Assembly: GCA_021848345.1 (NCBI GenBank)
Contig: JAJZUV010000014.1
Span: 1-64,000 of the forward strand
DNA from: Pseudomonadota bacterium
GTDB taxonomy: Bacteria; Pseudomonadota; Gammaproteobacteria; Burkholderiales; Burkholderiaceae_C
Length of the DNA stretch: 64,000 bases
Reading direction: 5' to 3'
The translations under genes were made by a program, and so were the position numbers. Below the pieces are notes generated by a model. That model was not told the origin of the DNA. It did not search any database and saw only the letters and a list, made by a program, of their open reading frames with translations. This document shows, piece after piece, positions 10,020 to 18,756 of this stretch (positions within the stretch are counted from its first letter, which is position 1; the number at the start of each line of letters is the position of its first letter).

Positions 10020-11474
10020 ATGGCCTCATTCCATCTTCCCGGCTGGGAAGTCGTCATCGGGCTGGAGACCCACGTCCAGCTGTCCACCGCCTCCAAGATG
10101 TTCTCGGACGCGCCGAACCTGTTCGGGCGCGAGCCCAACAGGTTGGCCAGCGCGGTCGACCTGGCGCTGCCGGGCACGCTGCCGGTGGCCAATCGCGGCG
10201 CGGTGGAGCGCGCGATCCGCTTCGGGCTGGCGGTGGGCGCGGTGGTGGCGCCCATGTCGGTGTTCGCGCGCAAGAACTACTTCTACCCGGACCTGCCGAA
10301 GGGCTACCAGATCAGCCAGTTCGAGATTCCCGTGGTGCAGGGCGGCAAGGTGCCCTACGTGGTCGACGGCGAGTCCCGCGAGGCACAACTCACGCGCGCC
10401 CACCTGGAGGAAGATGCCGGCAAATCGGTGCATGGCCTGGACTGGGGCGGCCAGGATGCCACCGGGATCGACCTGAACCGCGCCGGCACGCCGCTGCTGG
10501 AGATCGTCAGCGAGCCGGTGCTGCGCAGCCCCTCGGAGGCCGCCGCCTACGCCCGCGCGCTGCACGCGCTGGTGGTGTGGCTGGACATCTGCGACGGCAA
10601 CCTGCAGGAAGGGTCGTTCCGCTGCGATGCCAACGTGTCGGTGCGCCGGCCCGGCGCGGCGCTGGGAACGCGCTGCGAGATCAAGAACCTCAACAGCTTC
10701 CGCTTTCTCGAGCGCGCCATCGAGTTCGAGGCGCGGCGCCAGGCCGAGCTGATCGAGGATGGGGGCACGGTGCGCCAGGAAACCCGCCTGTTCGACCCCG
10801 ATCGCGGCGAGACGCGCACGATGCGCACCAAGGAAGACTCGCACGACTATCGCTACTTTCCCGATCCGGACCTGCCCCCGCTGCTGATCGAGCCGGCCTG
10901 GGTCGAGCGGGTGCGCGCCGAGCTGCCCGAGCTGCCCGCGCAGATGGCCGGGCGTTTCGAGCGCGAGCACGGGCTGAGCGCAGCCGATGCCGCCTACCTG
11001 ACCCAAAGCCGCGCCCACGCGGGCTACTTCGAGGCCTGCCTGGCCGCGGGCGCGCCGGCCAAGCCGGCCGCCAACTGGATCATGGGCGAGCTGGCCGCGG
11101 CGCTCAATCGCGAGGAACTCGATCTGGCACGCTGTCCCGTGCCGGCCGCCGATCTGGCGGCGCTGATCGCCCGCCAGGCCGACGGAACGCTGTCGGGCAA
11201 GACCGCGCGCGAGGTGTTCGCCGCGCTGTGGCAGGGCGAGCGCGGCGTGGATGCCATCATCGACGCCCGCGGGCTGCGCCAGATCCACGACGCCTCGGCC
11301 ATCGGCGACGCGGTGGCGGCGGTGCTGGCCGCCAACCCGAAGAACGTCGAGGAGTTCCGCGCCGGCAAGGCCAAGGCGCTGAACGCCCTGGTCGGCCAGG
11401 TGATGAAGGCCACCGGCGGACGCGCCAACCCGCAGCAGGTCGGCGAGGCGCTGCGCGCCGCCATCGAGGGCTAG
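10020..11474 (+). CDS. gatB: Aspartyl/glutamyl-tRNA amidotransferase subunit B
   Basis: The kinase/amidotransferase subunit of GatCAB, 484 residues. It phosphorylates the misacylated Glu or Asp side chain and amidates it. Family blocks are [48 protein letters not shown] and [12 protein letters not shown]; the C-terminal YqeY-like helical tail that grips the tRNA elbow ends in [15 protein letters not shown]. The start is ambiguous: ATG 10020 (chosen, with AAGGTG 14 bases upstream) or GTG 10005, which would add five residues and sits too close to that ribosome site. Confidence 0.96.
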   Translation: MASFHLPGWEVVIGLETHVQLSTASKMFSDAPNLFGREPNRLASAVDLALPGTLPVANRGAVERAIRFGLAVGAVVAPMSVFARKNYFYPDLPKGYQISQFEIPVVQGGKVPYVVDGESREAQLTRAHLEEDAGKSVHGLDWGGQDATGIDLNRAGTPLLEIVSEPVLRSPSEAAAYARALHALVVWLDICDGNLQEGSFRCDANVSVRRPGAALGTRCEIKNLNSFRFLERAIEFEARRQAELIEDGGTVRQETRLFDPDRGETRTMRTKEDSHDYRYFPDPDLPPLLIEPAWVERVRAELPELPAQMAGRFEREHGLSAADAAYLTQSRAHAGYFEACLAAGAPAKPAANWIMGELAAALNREELDLARCPVPAADLAALIARQADGTLSGKTAREVFAALWQGERGVDAIIDARGLRQIHDASAIGDAVAAVLAANPKNVEEFRAGKAKALNALVGQVMKATGGRANPQQVGEALRAAIEG

Positions 11475-11501
11475 GAGTCTGGGCGGCGCTTCAGCGCGGG
11501 T

Positions 11502-12143
11502 TCATCGCGCCGGGGCGCTGGCCGCTGCCTGGCGCGCCCACAGGGGCTGCAGGCGCGCACGCAGTTCGTCGTAGCGCTGGTTCACACGCTGCAGCTCGCG
11601 TTGCTGGGCATGGATCATCCGCTGTTCCTGCTCGCGCTGGACCTGGTTGATCTGCATGCGCGCGCGCAGGTCGCTGGGGTAGTTCCCGTCGGGGTAGAAC
11701 TGCGCGTCCAGCGCGTTCTGGTGACGCTCGCGATCGAGCACCTGGATGCGCTGGCGCGCGGTGTCGATCAGCGCCTGCACGCTGTGCAGGTCCGCGGCGC
11801 GGGCGCCTTGCAGCGTGGCCGCGTCCGGGTAGCGCGCGAGCAACGCGCGCTGTTCGCGCTGCTCGCGCAGCTGCGAGTCGCGCCGTTCCTGTTCGCGCTG
11901 CCGCGCCTGTTCCTGCTGCTCCTGCTGCTGCTGGGTGAGGATCAGCCGACGCACGCTGCCGTCGGGGTTGAGCTCCTTGCCGCCGTAGCGCAGGCAGTCC
12001 GCGCTCGGGTGGTCGGTGGTGACGGTGCCGCCGTGGCCGTCGTGGCACAGGAACACCGCCGCGCGCGCCGTGGCGGGCAGGCAGGCGCACAGCGCCGCGC
12101 ACACGGCCCAGAAGGCGCGACTGCGGACTGCTCGGCTTGGCAT
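11502..12143 (-). CDS. Secreted DUF4124-like coiled-coil protein
   Basis: A 213-residue protein. The ATG at 12141-12143 has a strong ribosome site (GGGGGAG) and is followed by a clear signal peptide (RSRAFWAVCAALCACLPATARA). The first mature segment, VFLCHDGHGGTVTTDHPSADC, resembles the DUF4124 type, a short beta-rich module with two cysteines found in many proteobacterial envelope proteins. After it comes a Gln/Arg/Glu-rich helix (about 90-210) with heptad character, probably a coiled coil. No enzymatic motif is seen. It is divergent from exonuclease III (169 bases apart) and convergent with gatB. Confidence 0.7.
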   Translation of the reverse strand: MPSRAVRSRAFWAVCAALCACLPATARAAVFLCHDGHGGTVTTDHPSADCLRYGGKELNPDGSVRRLILTQQQQEQQEQARQREQERRDSQLREQREQRALLARYPDAATLQGARAADLHSVQALIDTARQRIQVLDRERHQNALDAQFYPDGNYPSDLRARMQINQVQREQEQRMIHAQQRELQRVNQRYDELRARLQPLWARQAAASAPAR

Positions 12144-12312
12144 CGATGACTCCCCCGTGACTCGATCCGCCGGCGAACCCGATCGCGCCGGCGATTCCCG
12201 ACACAATTGCGCGGCAGGGCGCACAATCGCAAAGCTGCATATATCGCAAGCAGCCATGGCGACCACTTCGGCGCCACGCTGCAAGTCTATCCAACCGTTC
12301 CGTGTTCTCGCC

Positions 12313-13134
12313 ATGTCTCGAGCCCATCCATCGCGCCCGCTGCGCGTCACCACGCTGAACGCCAATGGCCTGCGCAGCGCGCTCACCAAGGGACTCGACC
12401 CCTGGCTGCTCGAACAGTCGCGCCCCGACTGGCTGTGCCTGCAGGAGATCCGGGTCGCGCCGACCGACCTGAACGATGCGATGCGCGGCCTGGGCGGGCT
12501 GCGCGGAGCCTTCCATCACGCCGAGCGCCCGGGCTACAGCGGCGTGGCGCTGTACTACCGCACCGAGCCGGAGGACCTGCGCGTGGGTTTCGGCAACCCG
12601 GAGTTCGACGCCGAGGGGCGCTACCTGGAGGCGCGCTACCGGCTGGCCGACGGCCGGCGCCTGGCGCTGGTGTCGGTGTATTTCCCGTCGGGTTCCAGCA
12701 GCGAGCTGCGCCAGCAGGCCAAGTTCCGCTTCCTGGAGGACTTCGAGCAGCACATGCGCGAGCTGCAATCCCAGGGCGAGGTGATCCTGTGCGGCGACGT
12801 GAACATCGCGCACAAGGAGATCGATCTCAAGAACTGGAAGGGCAACCTGAAGAACAGCGGCTTCCTGCCCGAGGAGCGCGCCTGGATGACCCACGTGCTC
12901 GACGACCTGGGCTGGGTGGACGTGTTCCGCGCGCTCGACCCGAGCCCCGAGCGCTACACCTGGTGGAGCAATCGCGGCCAGGCGCGCGCGCGCAACGTCG
13001 GCTGGCGCATCGACTACCACCTGGCCACGCCGGGGGTCGCGGCACTGGCGCGACCGGGCAGCGAGAGCATCTACGTGGAGCAGCGCTTTTCCGACCACGC
13101 GCCGCTGTCCATCGACTACGAACTGCCTCTGTGA
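12313..13134 (+). CDS. xth: Exodeoxyribonuclease III (AP endonuclease)
   Basis: A 273-residue enzyme of the EEP nuclease superfamily that cleaves DNA 5' to abasic sites and degrades 3' ends during base-excision repair. The catalytic set is complete: N16 (LNANGLRSA), E45 (CLQEIRV), D162 and N164 (GDVNIAHKEIDLKNWK), D234 (WRIDYHL), D261 and H262 (SDHAPLS). The NWKGNLKNSGFLPEER block is diagnostic for the ExoIII branch. I start at ATG 12313 after a GTTCTCGCC leader; the frame is open further upstream, but that would add unrelated residues. An EamA exporter follows after 9 bases. Confidence 0.96.
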   Translation: MSRAHPSRPLRVTTLNANGLRSALTKGLDPWLLEQSRPDWLCLQEIRVAPTDLNDAMRGLGGLRGAFHHAERPGYSGVALYYRTEPEDLRVGFGNPEFDAEGRYLEARYRLADGRRLALVSVYFPSGSSSELRQQAKFRFLEDFEQHMRELQSQGEVILCGDVNIAHKEIDLKNWKGNLKNSGFLPEERAWMTHVLDDLGWVDVFRALDPSPERYTWWSNRGQARARNVGWRIDYHLATPGVAALARPGSESIYVEQRFSDHAPLSIDYELPL

Positions 13135-13143
13135 AGGCAACGC

Positions 13144-14025
13144 ATGCGCATTCGTGATCTGTTGCTGGCGCTGTTGACGGTCGCCATCTGGGGCAGCAAT
13201 TTCGTGGTCATGAAGCTGGGGCTGCGCGGCCTGCCCCCGCTGCTGTTCTGTGCCATGCGCTTCGGCTTCGCGGCCTTTCCGGTGGTGCTGCTGGTGCGCC
13301 ATCCCAAGCTGCCGTGGCAGCGCGTGGCCGCCTGGGGCCTGGCCCAGTTCGCGGTGCAGTTCGGCTTCCTGCTGACCGGGCTGAAACTGGGCATGGCCGC
13401 CGGCCTGTCGTCCATCGTCATGCAATTGCAGGCCTTTTTCACCATCGGCCTGGCCTGGGCCGTGCTGCGCGAGAAGGCGCGCCCGGTGCAGCTGCTGGGC
13501 GCGGCCGTCGCCCTCGCCGGCATGGGGGTGGTGGCCTTGAACCTGCAGCAGCGCACCACGCTGATCGGCCTGCTGCTGCTGATCGCGGGCGCCGTGTCGT
13601 GGGCCGTGGCCAACGTGCTGGCGCGGCGCATCGGGCCGGTGAACGCGGTCGCGCTGGCCTCCTGGGCCAGCCTGTACGCCTGCGTGCCGCTGCTGCTGCT
13701 GTCGCTGGTGTTCGAGGGCGCGGGGACCGACCTGCAGGCGCTGCGCGCCATGGACGCGGACTCCTGGCTGGTGGTGGCGTTCCAGGCCTATCCGGCGACC
13801 CTGTTCGGCTTCGGCGTGTGGTCGGTGCTGATGCGCCGCTACCCGGCGGCGCAGATCGCCCCGTTCACGCTGCTGGTGCCGATCAGCGGCATGATCTGCG
13901 CCACGCTGGTGCTGCACGAGCCGCTGCAGGACTGGAAGCTGCTGGCCGGTGCCATGGTGGTGAGCGGGCTGGCGCTGAACCAGATTCCCGCGCTGCATCA
14001 TCGGCTGCTGGCGCGGCGCGCGTGA
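13144..14025 (+). CDS. EamA-family (DMT superfamily) membrane exporter
   Basis: A protein of 293 residues with ten hydrophobic helices in two five-helix halves, each an EamA domain. IWGSNFVVMKLGLRGLPPLL near the start and LGAAVALAGMGVVAL at the end of the first half are typical. It is closest in layout to the YdeD/EamA metabolite exporters (O-acetylserine/cysteine type). The substrate cannot be read. It begins 9 bases after xth and is followed 64 bases later by the SDR that leads into the 14.9-21.7 kb biosynthetic operon, so it might export that pathway's product (inference). Confidence 0.88.
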   Translation: MRIRDLLLALLTVAIWGSNFVVMKLGLRGLPPLLFCAMRFGFAAFPVVLLVRHPKLPWQRVAAWGLAQFAVQFGFLLTGLKLGMAAGLSSIVMQLQAFFTIGLAWAVLREKARPVQLLGAAVALAGMGVVALNLQQRTTLIGLLLLIAGAVSWAVANVLARRIGPVNAVALASWASLYACVPLLLLSLVFEGAGTDLQALRAMDADSWLVVAFQAYPATLFGFGVWSVLMRRYPAAQIAPFTLLVPISGMICATLVLHEPLQDWKLLAGAMVVSGLALNQIPALHHRLLARRA

Positions 14026-14089
14026 CCAGGACCGGGGCGCTCGGCCGGTTTGGCGGCAAAATCGCGGCAACGACACCGGAGCAAGGCAC

Positions 14090-14893
14090 ATGGATCTGCA
14101 ACTTTCGGGCAAGCGCGCGCTGGTGACCGGCGGCAGCCGGGGCATCGGCAAGGCCGTGGCGCGGGCGCTGGCGCAGGAAGGCGCGCTGGTGGCGCTGCTG
14201 GCGCGCGGCGAGGCGGCGCTGCGCGAGGCGGCGGACGAGCTGGCCGCGCAATGCGCCGCCACGGTGGTCGCGGTGCGCGCCGACACGACCGACGACGCGC
14301 AGGTGCTCGCGGCGGTGCGCGAGGCCGAACGCCTGCTGGGCGGCGGCATCGACATCCTGGTCAACGCCGCCGCCGAGCCCTCGGGGTACGCGGCGCCTCC
14401 CGGCATCGAGCGCATCCGTGCCGACTACCTGCTCGGCGAGATCGACACCAAGGTCATGGGCTATCTGCGCTGCGCCCAGGCGGTGGTGTCGGGCATGCGC
14501 GAGCGCGGCTGGGGGCGCATCGTCAACGTCAGCGGCCTGGGGGCGCGCCAGACCGGGCACGCGGTGGGCAGCGTGCGCAACATCGCGGTGGCCGCGCTGA
14601 CCAAGAACATGGCCGACGAGCTCGGCCGTTTCGGCATCCAGGCCACGGTGGTGCACCCGGGCACCACGCGCACCGAGCGCACGCCGGAACTGGTGGCCGC
14701 CACGGCGGCGGCGCGCGGCGTGGAGCCCGCGGTGATCGAGCAGGAGATGGCCGCGCGCAATTCCATCCACCACCTGGTGGACGCCTCCGAGGTGGCCGAC
14801 GTGGTGGCCTTCCTGTGCTCGCCGCGATCGCGCGCCATCAACGGCGACGCGATCGCCGTGGGCGGCGGCGCGCCGCGCGCCATCCACTACTGA
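14090..14893 (+). CDS. SDR-fold protein lacking the catalytic YxxxK motif
   Basis: A 267-residue short-chain dehydrogenase/reductase fold. The nucleotide-binding start is good (VTGGSRGIGKAVA, 12-24) and NVSGL keeps a Ser at 148. Aligning the next block with the SDR consensus puts Gly at 160 where the catalytic Tyr should be and Asn at 164 where the Lys should be (GSVRNIAVAALTKN). It can therefore still bind NAD(P), but canonical hydride chemistry is doubtful. SDRs with a SVRN-type block occur as a small subgroup, so this is not a sequencing slip. It ends 15 bases before the AsnB-like gene and is probably co-transcribed with it. Confidence 0.88.
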   Translation: MDLQLSGKRALVTGGSRGIGKAVARALAQEGALVALLARGEAALREAADELAAQCAATVVAVRADTTDDAQVLAAVREAERLLGGGIDILVNAAAEPSGYAAPPGIERIRADYLLGEIDTKVMGYLRCAQAVVSGMRERGWGRIVNVSGLGARQTGHAVGSVRNIAVAALTKNMADELGRFGIQATVVHPGTTRTERTPELVAATAAARGVEPAVIEQEMAARNSIHHLVDASEVADVVAFLCSPRSRAINGDAIAVGGGAPRAIHY

Positions 14894-14908
14894 CTCCCGT
14901 CGCGCTTC

Positions 14909-16861
14909 ATGTGCGGCGTCGCCGGGCTGCTCGACTTTGGTCGCTCCCCCTCGGTCGAGGTGGTCCGGGCCATGGTGCGGGCCCTGCACCACCGGGGGCC
15001 GGACGGCCACGGCGTGCAGGCCTGCGGGGCGGCCGTGCTCGGCCACGCCCGCCTGGCGGTGATCGACCCGAACGCCGGCGCCCAGCCGATGGCCAACGAG
15101 GACGCCAGCGTCTGGGTGAGCTTCAACGGCGAGATCTACAACCACGCGCAGCTGAGGCGCCAGCTGCTCGCCCTCGGCCATGGGTTTCGCAGCCATTGCG
15201 ACACCGAGGTGCTGGTGCACGGCTACGAGACCTGGGGCGACGCGCTGGTCGAGCGCCTGGACGGACAGTTCGCCTTCGCGCTGTGGGACGCGCGGCGCCG
15301 ACGCCTGCTGCTGGCCCGGGATCGGACCGGAATCCGGCCGCTGTTCCTGCGCCGCGACGGCTCGCGCCTGGGGTTCGCCTCCGAGGTCAAGGCGCTGCTG
15401 GCCATGCCGGGATGGAGCCCGCGCCTGGACCCGCAGGTGCTCGCCGAGGTGTTCACCACCTGGGGCCCGCTGACCGGGCACAGCCCCTTCGAGGGGGTGC
15501 GCAGCCTGGAGCCGGGCAGCTGCCTGGCGATCAACGAAGACGGCGAGCGCGCGTGGCGCTACTGGGACTGGAGCTTCCCGCGGCGCGAGGACTTCGCGCG
15601 GGACGCCGACGCCGACACGCTGGCGGATGAACTCCGGCAGCGCCTGCAGGCCAGCGTGGAGCAGCGCATGCGCGCCGACGTGCCGGTGGGCGCCTACCTC
15701 AGCGGCGGGCTCGATTCGGCGGCGGTGGCGGCGCTGGCCAGGCAGGCCGGCGCGCGGCGCCTGCGCACCTTCTCGATCCGCTTCGACGATCCGGAATTCG
15801 ACGAGGGCGAGCAGCAGCTGGCCCTGGTGCGCGAGCTCGGCTGCGAGCACACGCAATGGCGCTGCCGCGACGAGGACATCGCGCAAGGCTTCGCGCAGGC
15901 GGTCTGGCACGCCGAGGCGCCGATGCTGCGTACCGCCCCGGTGCCGCTGATGCTGCTGGCGCGACAGGTGCATGCCGCCGGCTACAAGGTCGTGCTCACC
16001 GGGGAAGGGGCCGACGAGGTGTTCGGCGGCTACGACCTGTTCAAGGAGGCCAGGGTGCGCCGCTTCATGGCGCGCGCGCCGCACTCGGCGTGGCGCGCCG
16101 GCCTGCTCAGCCGCCTGTACCCGTACCTGGCGCGCTCGCCCACCGCCAGCGCGGCGCTGGCGCGGGGATTTTTCCGCGCCGATCCGGACAAGCTGGCCTT
16201 GCCCGGCTACGGACACATGACCCGCTGGAGTACCACCCAGCGTTGCTGGCAGATGTTTTCCGCCGATCTGCGCGAGACCCTGCGCGAGCGCGACGTCGTC
16301 GGCGACCTGGTGCGCGGCCTGCCCGCGGAGTTCGCCGGGTGGGGTCCGCTGCAGCAGGACCAGTACATCGAGGCGACCACGCTGCTGTCGCAATACCTGT
16401 TGTGCACGCAGGGCGACCGCATGGCCATGGCGCACGCGGTGGAGGGGCGCTTTCCCTTCCTGGATCACCACCTGATCGAGTTCGCGTCGCGCCTGCCGGC
16501 ACGCTACAAGCTGATGGGGCTGAACGAGAAGTGGCTGCTCAAGCGGGCGATGCGCGGACTGCTGCCGCAGGACGTGCTGGAGCGCTCCAAGCAGCCGTAC
16601 CGCGCGCCCGACAGCCGCTGCTTTTTCCAGGACGGCGTGGAGCGGGACTGGGTGGCCGAACTGCTGGCGCCGCAATCGCTGGGCGAGGCGGGTTACTTCG
16701 ACCCGTCCGCGGTCGCGCGCCTGCTCGCCAAGTGCCGGGCCGGACGGGCCATCGGCTTCGCCGACAACATGGCCTTCGTCGGCGTGTTGTCCACCATGCT
16801 GCTGCATCGGCAGTTCGTGCGCGGCGAACCCCCGCGAAGCCGGGAGCCTGGGGTATCCTGA
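14909..16861 (+). CDS. AsnB-type glutamine-hydrolysing amidotransferase
   Basis: A 650-residue protein in the asparagine synthase B family. The N-terminal Ntn glutaminase domain starts directly at MCGVAG with nucleophile C2 and keeps RLAVIDPNAGAQPM and SFNGEIYNH. The C-terminal ATP-pyrophosphatase domain has the PP-loop SGGLDS at 265-270 and GEGADEVFGGYDLFKE. AsnB relatives either make asparagine or amidate carboxylates in secondary metabolism and polysaccharide modification. Heading an operon with an AMP ligase and a carrier protein points to a specialised substrate rather than free aspartate (inference). The family includes members linked to exosortase/PEP-CTERM loci; no exosortase is seen here. 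Confidence 0.9.
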   Translation: MCGVAGLLDFGRSPSVEVVRAMVRALHHRGPDGHGVQACGAAVLGHARLAVIDPNAGAQPMANEDASVWVSFNGEIYNHAQLRRQLLALGHGFRSHCDTEVLVHGYETWGDALVERLDGQFAFALWDARRRRLLLARDRTGIRPLFLRRDGSRLGFASEVKALLAMPGWSPRLDPQVLAEVFTTWGPLTGHSPFEGVRSLEPGSCLAINEDGERAWRYWDWSFPRREDFARDADADTLADELRQRLQASVEQRMRADVPVGAYLSGGLDSAAVAALARQAGARRLRTFSIRFDDPEFDEGEQQLALVRELGCEHTQWRCRDEDIAQGFAQAVWHAEAPMLRTAPVPLMLLARQVHAAGYKVVLTGEGADEVFGGYDLFKEARVRRFMARAPHSAWRAGLLSRLYPYLARSPTASAALARGFFRADPDKLALPGYGHMTRWSTTQRCWQMFSADLRETLRERDVVGDLVRGLPAEFAGWGPLQQDQYIEATTLLSQYLLCTQGDRMAMAHAVEGRFPFLDHHLIEFASRLPARYKLMGLNEKWLLKRAMRGLLPQDVLERSKQPYRAPDSRCFFQDGVERDWVAELLAPQSLGEAGYFDPSAVARLLAKCRAGRAIGFADNMAFVGVLSTMLLHRQFVRGEPPRSREPGVS

Positions 16862-16904
16862 ATTTCCGTAAACTCGCCGGTCGCACTCCCGAGCACGCCA
16901 CCCC

Positions 16905-18446
16905 ATGACCCATCTGCTGCACCAGACCTTCGAGACGCAGGTGCGGCGCGTTCCGGGAAAGACCGCGCTGGTGCGCGAGGGCCGCCGCAGCAGCTACGCC
17001 GACATCGACGCGCTGAGCGCGGCGCTGGCTTCCAGCCTGCGCGCGCACGGCGTCGGGCGCGGCGACCGGGTGGCGCTGTTCCTGGACAACTCGGAGCACA
17101 TGGTCGCGGCCATCTACGCCGTGCTGCGCATCGGCGCCGTGTTCATGCCGGTGAATACCCTGACCAAGGCCGACAAGCTGGCCTACGTGCTGGCGGACTC
17201 CGAGGCCGTCGCGCTGGTCACCCAGCATGCGCTGGCCGAGGTGGCGCGCCAGGCGCTGGGCCTGGCGCCCGGCGTGCGCCACTGCTGGCTGGCCGACGAC
17301 GGCTACCCGGCGCCCAGCCCCGAGCTCGCCGGGCAGGTGGCCTACCCGCCGGCCCCGGAGCCGGGCGCGGCAGCGCCGGAGCCCGCGCCGGTGATCGATC
17401 TGGACCTCGCGGCCATCATCTACACCTCAGGCTCCACCGGTCGGCCCAAGGGGGTGATGCTGAGCCACCGCAACATGCTCAGCGCGCTCGATTCGGTCAG
17501 CACCTACCTGGGCCTGCACGAACACGACGTCGTCACCTGCGCGCTTCCGCTGGCCTTCGACTACGGCCTGTACCAGGTGCTGATGGCCTTCGCGCTGGGC
17601 GCCACGGTGCTGCTGGAACGCTCCTTCACCTATCCGGCGCGGGTGCTGCAGGACATGGCCCGCGAGGGCGCGACCGTGTTCGCCGGCGTTCCCACCATGT
17701 TCGCGTTGCTGCTGGGCATGGATCTGTCGGGTTTCGACCTGCGCAGCCTGCGCATGGTCACCAACACCGCGGCGGCACTGCCGGTGGCCCACATCCAGCG
17801 CATCCGGGCCGCCTTTCCCCAGGCCCGGCTGTACTCCATGTACGGGCTCACCGAATGCAAGCGCGTGAGCTACCTGCCGCCCGAGCAGCTGGACATCCGC
17901 CCGGGCAGCGTGGGGCGGGGCATGCCCAACGAGGAACTCTGGCTGGTCGACGAGCAGGGCCGGCGCCTGCCGGACGGCAGTACCGGCGAGCTGGTGGTGC
18001 GCGGAAGCCACGTCATGCGCGGGTACTGGAGGCAGCCCCAGGCCACCGCCGAGCGCCTGCGTCCCGGGCCGCTGCCCGGCGAGATGGTGCTGTACACCGG
18101 CGACCTGTTCCGCAGCGACGAGCAGGGCTGGCTGTACTTCGTCGCGCGCAAGGACGACATCATCAAGAGCCGCGGCGAGAAGGTCAGCCCGCGCGAGGTC
18201 GAGAATGTGCTGCACGAGATCTCCGGCGTGCGGCAGGCGGTGGTGGTCGGGGTGCCCGACGAGCTGCTGGGCGAGGCGATCAAGGCCTTCGTGGTGCCGG
18301 AGCCGGGGCGCACGCTGGACCAGCGCGCGGTGCTGCGGCACTGCCAGGCCCGCCTGGAGAGCTTCATGGTGCCGCGGCAGGTGGAATTCGTTTCCGAGCT
18401 GCCGCAGACGGACAATGGCAAGGTGCGTCGCGCTTCGCTGCTCTGA
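16905..18446 (+). CDS. AMP-forming acyl/aminoacyl ligase (ANL superfamily), carrier-protein partner
   Basis: A 513-residue adenylating enzyme. The ATP-binding motif YTSGSTGRPKG starts at Y173, followed by YGLTE, YTGDLF, the hinge region KDDIIKSRGEKVSP and the C-terminal catalytic lysine in NGKVRR (about K506). It would activate a carboxylic acid as acyl-AMP and transfer it to CoA or, more likely here, to the carrier protein encoded 37 bases downstream. In size it resembles the stand-alone ligases of carrier-protein systems (DltA-like, or the ligase found at exosortase loci). The acid it activates is unknown. ATG 16905 follows the AsnB-like gene by 43 bases. Confidence 0.9.
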   Translation: MTHLLHQTFETQVRRVPGKTALVREGRRSSYADIDALSAALASSLRAHGVGRGDRVALFLDNSEHMVAAIYAVLRIGAVFMPVNTLTKADKLAYVLADSEAVALVTQHALAEVARQALGLAPGVRHCWLADDGYPAPSPELAGQVAYPPAPEPGAAAPEPAPVIDLDLAAIIYTSGSTGRPKGVMLSHRNMLSALDSVSTYLGLHEHDVVTCALPLAFDYGLYQVLMAFALGATVLLERSFTYPARVLQDMAREGATVFAGVPTMFALLLGMDLSGFDLRSLRMVTNTAAALPVAHIQRIRAAFPQARLYSMYGLTECKRVSYLPPEQLDIRPGSVGRGMPNEELWLVDEQGRRLPDGSTGELVVRGSHVMRGYWRQPQATAERLRPGPLPGEMVLYTGDLFRSDEQGWLYFVARKDDIIKSRGEKVSPREVENVLHEISGVRQAVVVGVPDELLGEAIKAFVVPEPGRTLDQRAVLRHCQARLESFMVPRQVEFVSELPQTDNGKVRRASLL

Positions 18447-18483
18447 GCGCCGCGACGAGGCACGCAATCACGGGAGCATGTCG

Positions 18484-18750
18484 ATGGCCACGACCATCCA
18501 GCAGCAGGTGCGCGGTTACATCCGCGAGAACTTCCTCATGGGCGCGCAGGATCTGGAATTCGGCGACGCCGACTCGCTGCTCGACCGGCACATCGTGGAT
18601 TCCACCGGCATCCTGGAGCTGATCCTGTACCTTGAGGAGTCCTTCGACGTGCGCGTGCTCGACGCCGAGATGGTGCCGGAGAACCTGGACTCGCTGGACG
18701 CGATCGCCGCCTTCGTGCAGCGCAAGCGCGAGTCCGCGACGCAGGCCTGA
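18484..18750 (+). CDS. Stand-alone acyl/peptidyl carrier protein
   Basis: A small acidic helical protein of 88 residues with the 4'-phosphopantetheine attachment site in IVDSTGILEL (Ser40). The downstream helix LEESFDVRVLDAEMVPEN is typical of acyl carrier proteins, and the end has the LDSLDAIAAFVQ helix. I chose ATG 18484, which has GGGAG at the right spacing (7 bases), over ATG 18478, which sits directly on that site. Lying between an AMP ligase and a NadE-like ligase, it most likely holds the pathway intermediate as a thioester. It differs from the housekeeping AcpP, which has a DSLD-type site. Confidence 0.9.
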   Translation: MATTIQQQVRGYIRENFLMGAQDLEFGDADSLLDRHIVDSTGILELILYLEESFDVRVLDAEMVPENLDSLDAIAAFVQRKRESATQA

Positions 18751-18756
18751 CGCGCC

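Noticed and set aside
14909-16861. Housekeeping asparagine synthetase
   Set aside because: The family fits, but the operon context with a ligase and carrier protein and the 650-residue length favour a specialised amidotransferase, so asnB was not used as the name.
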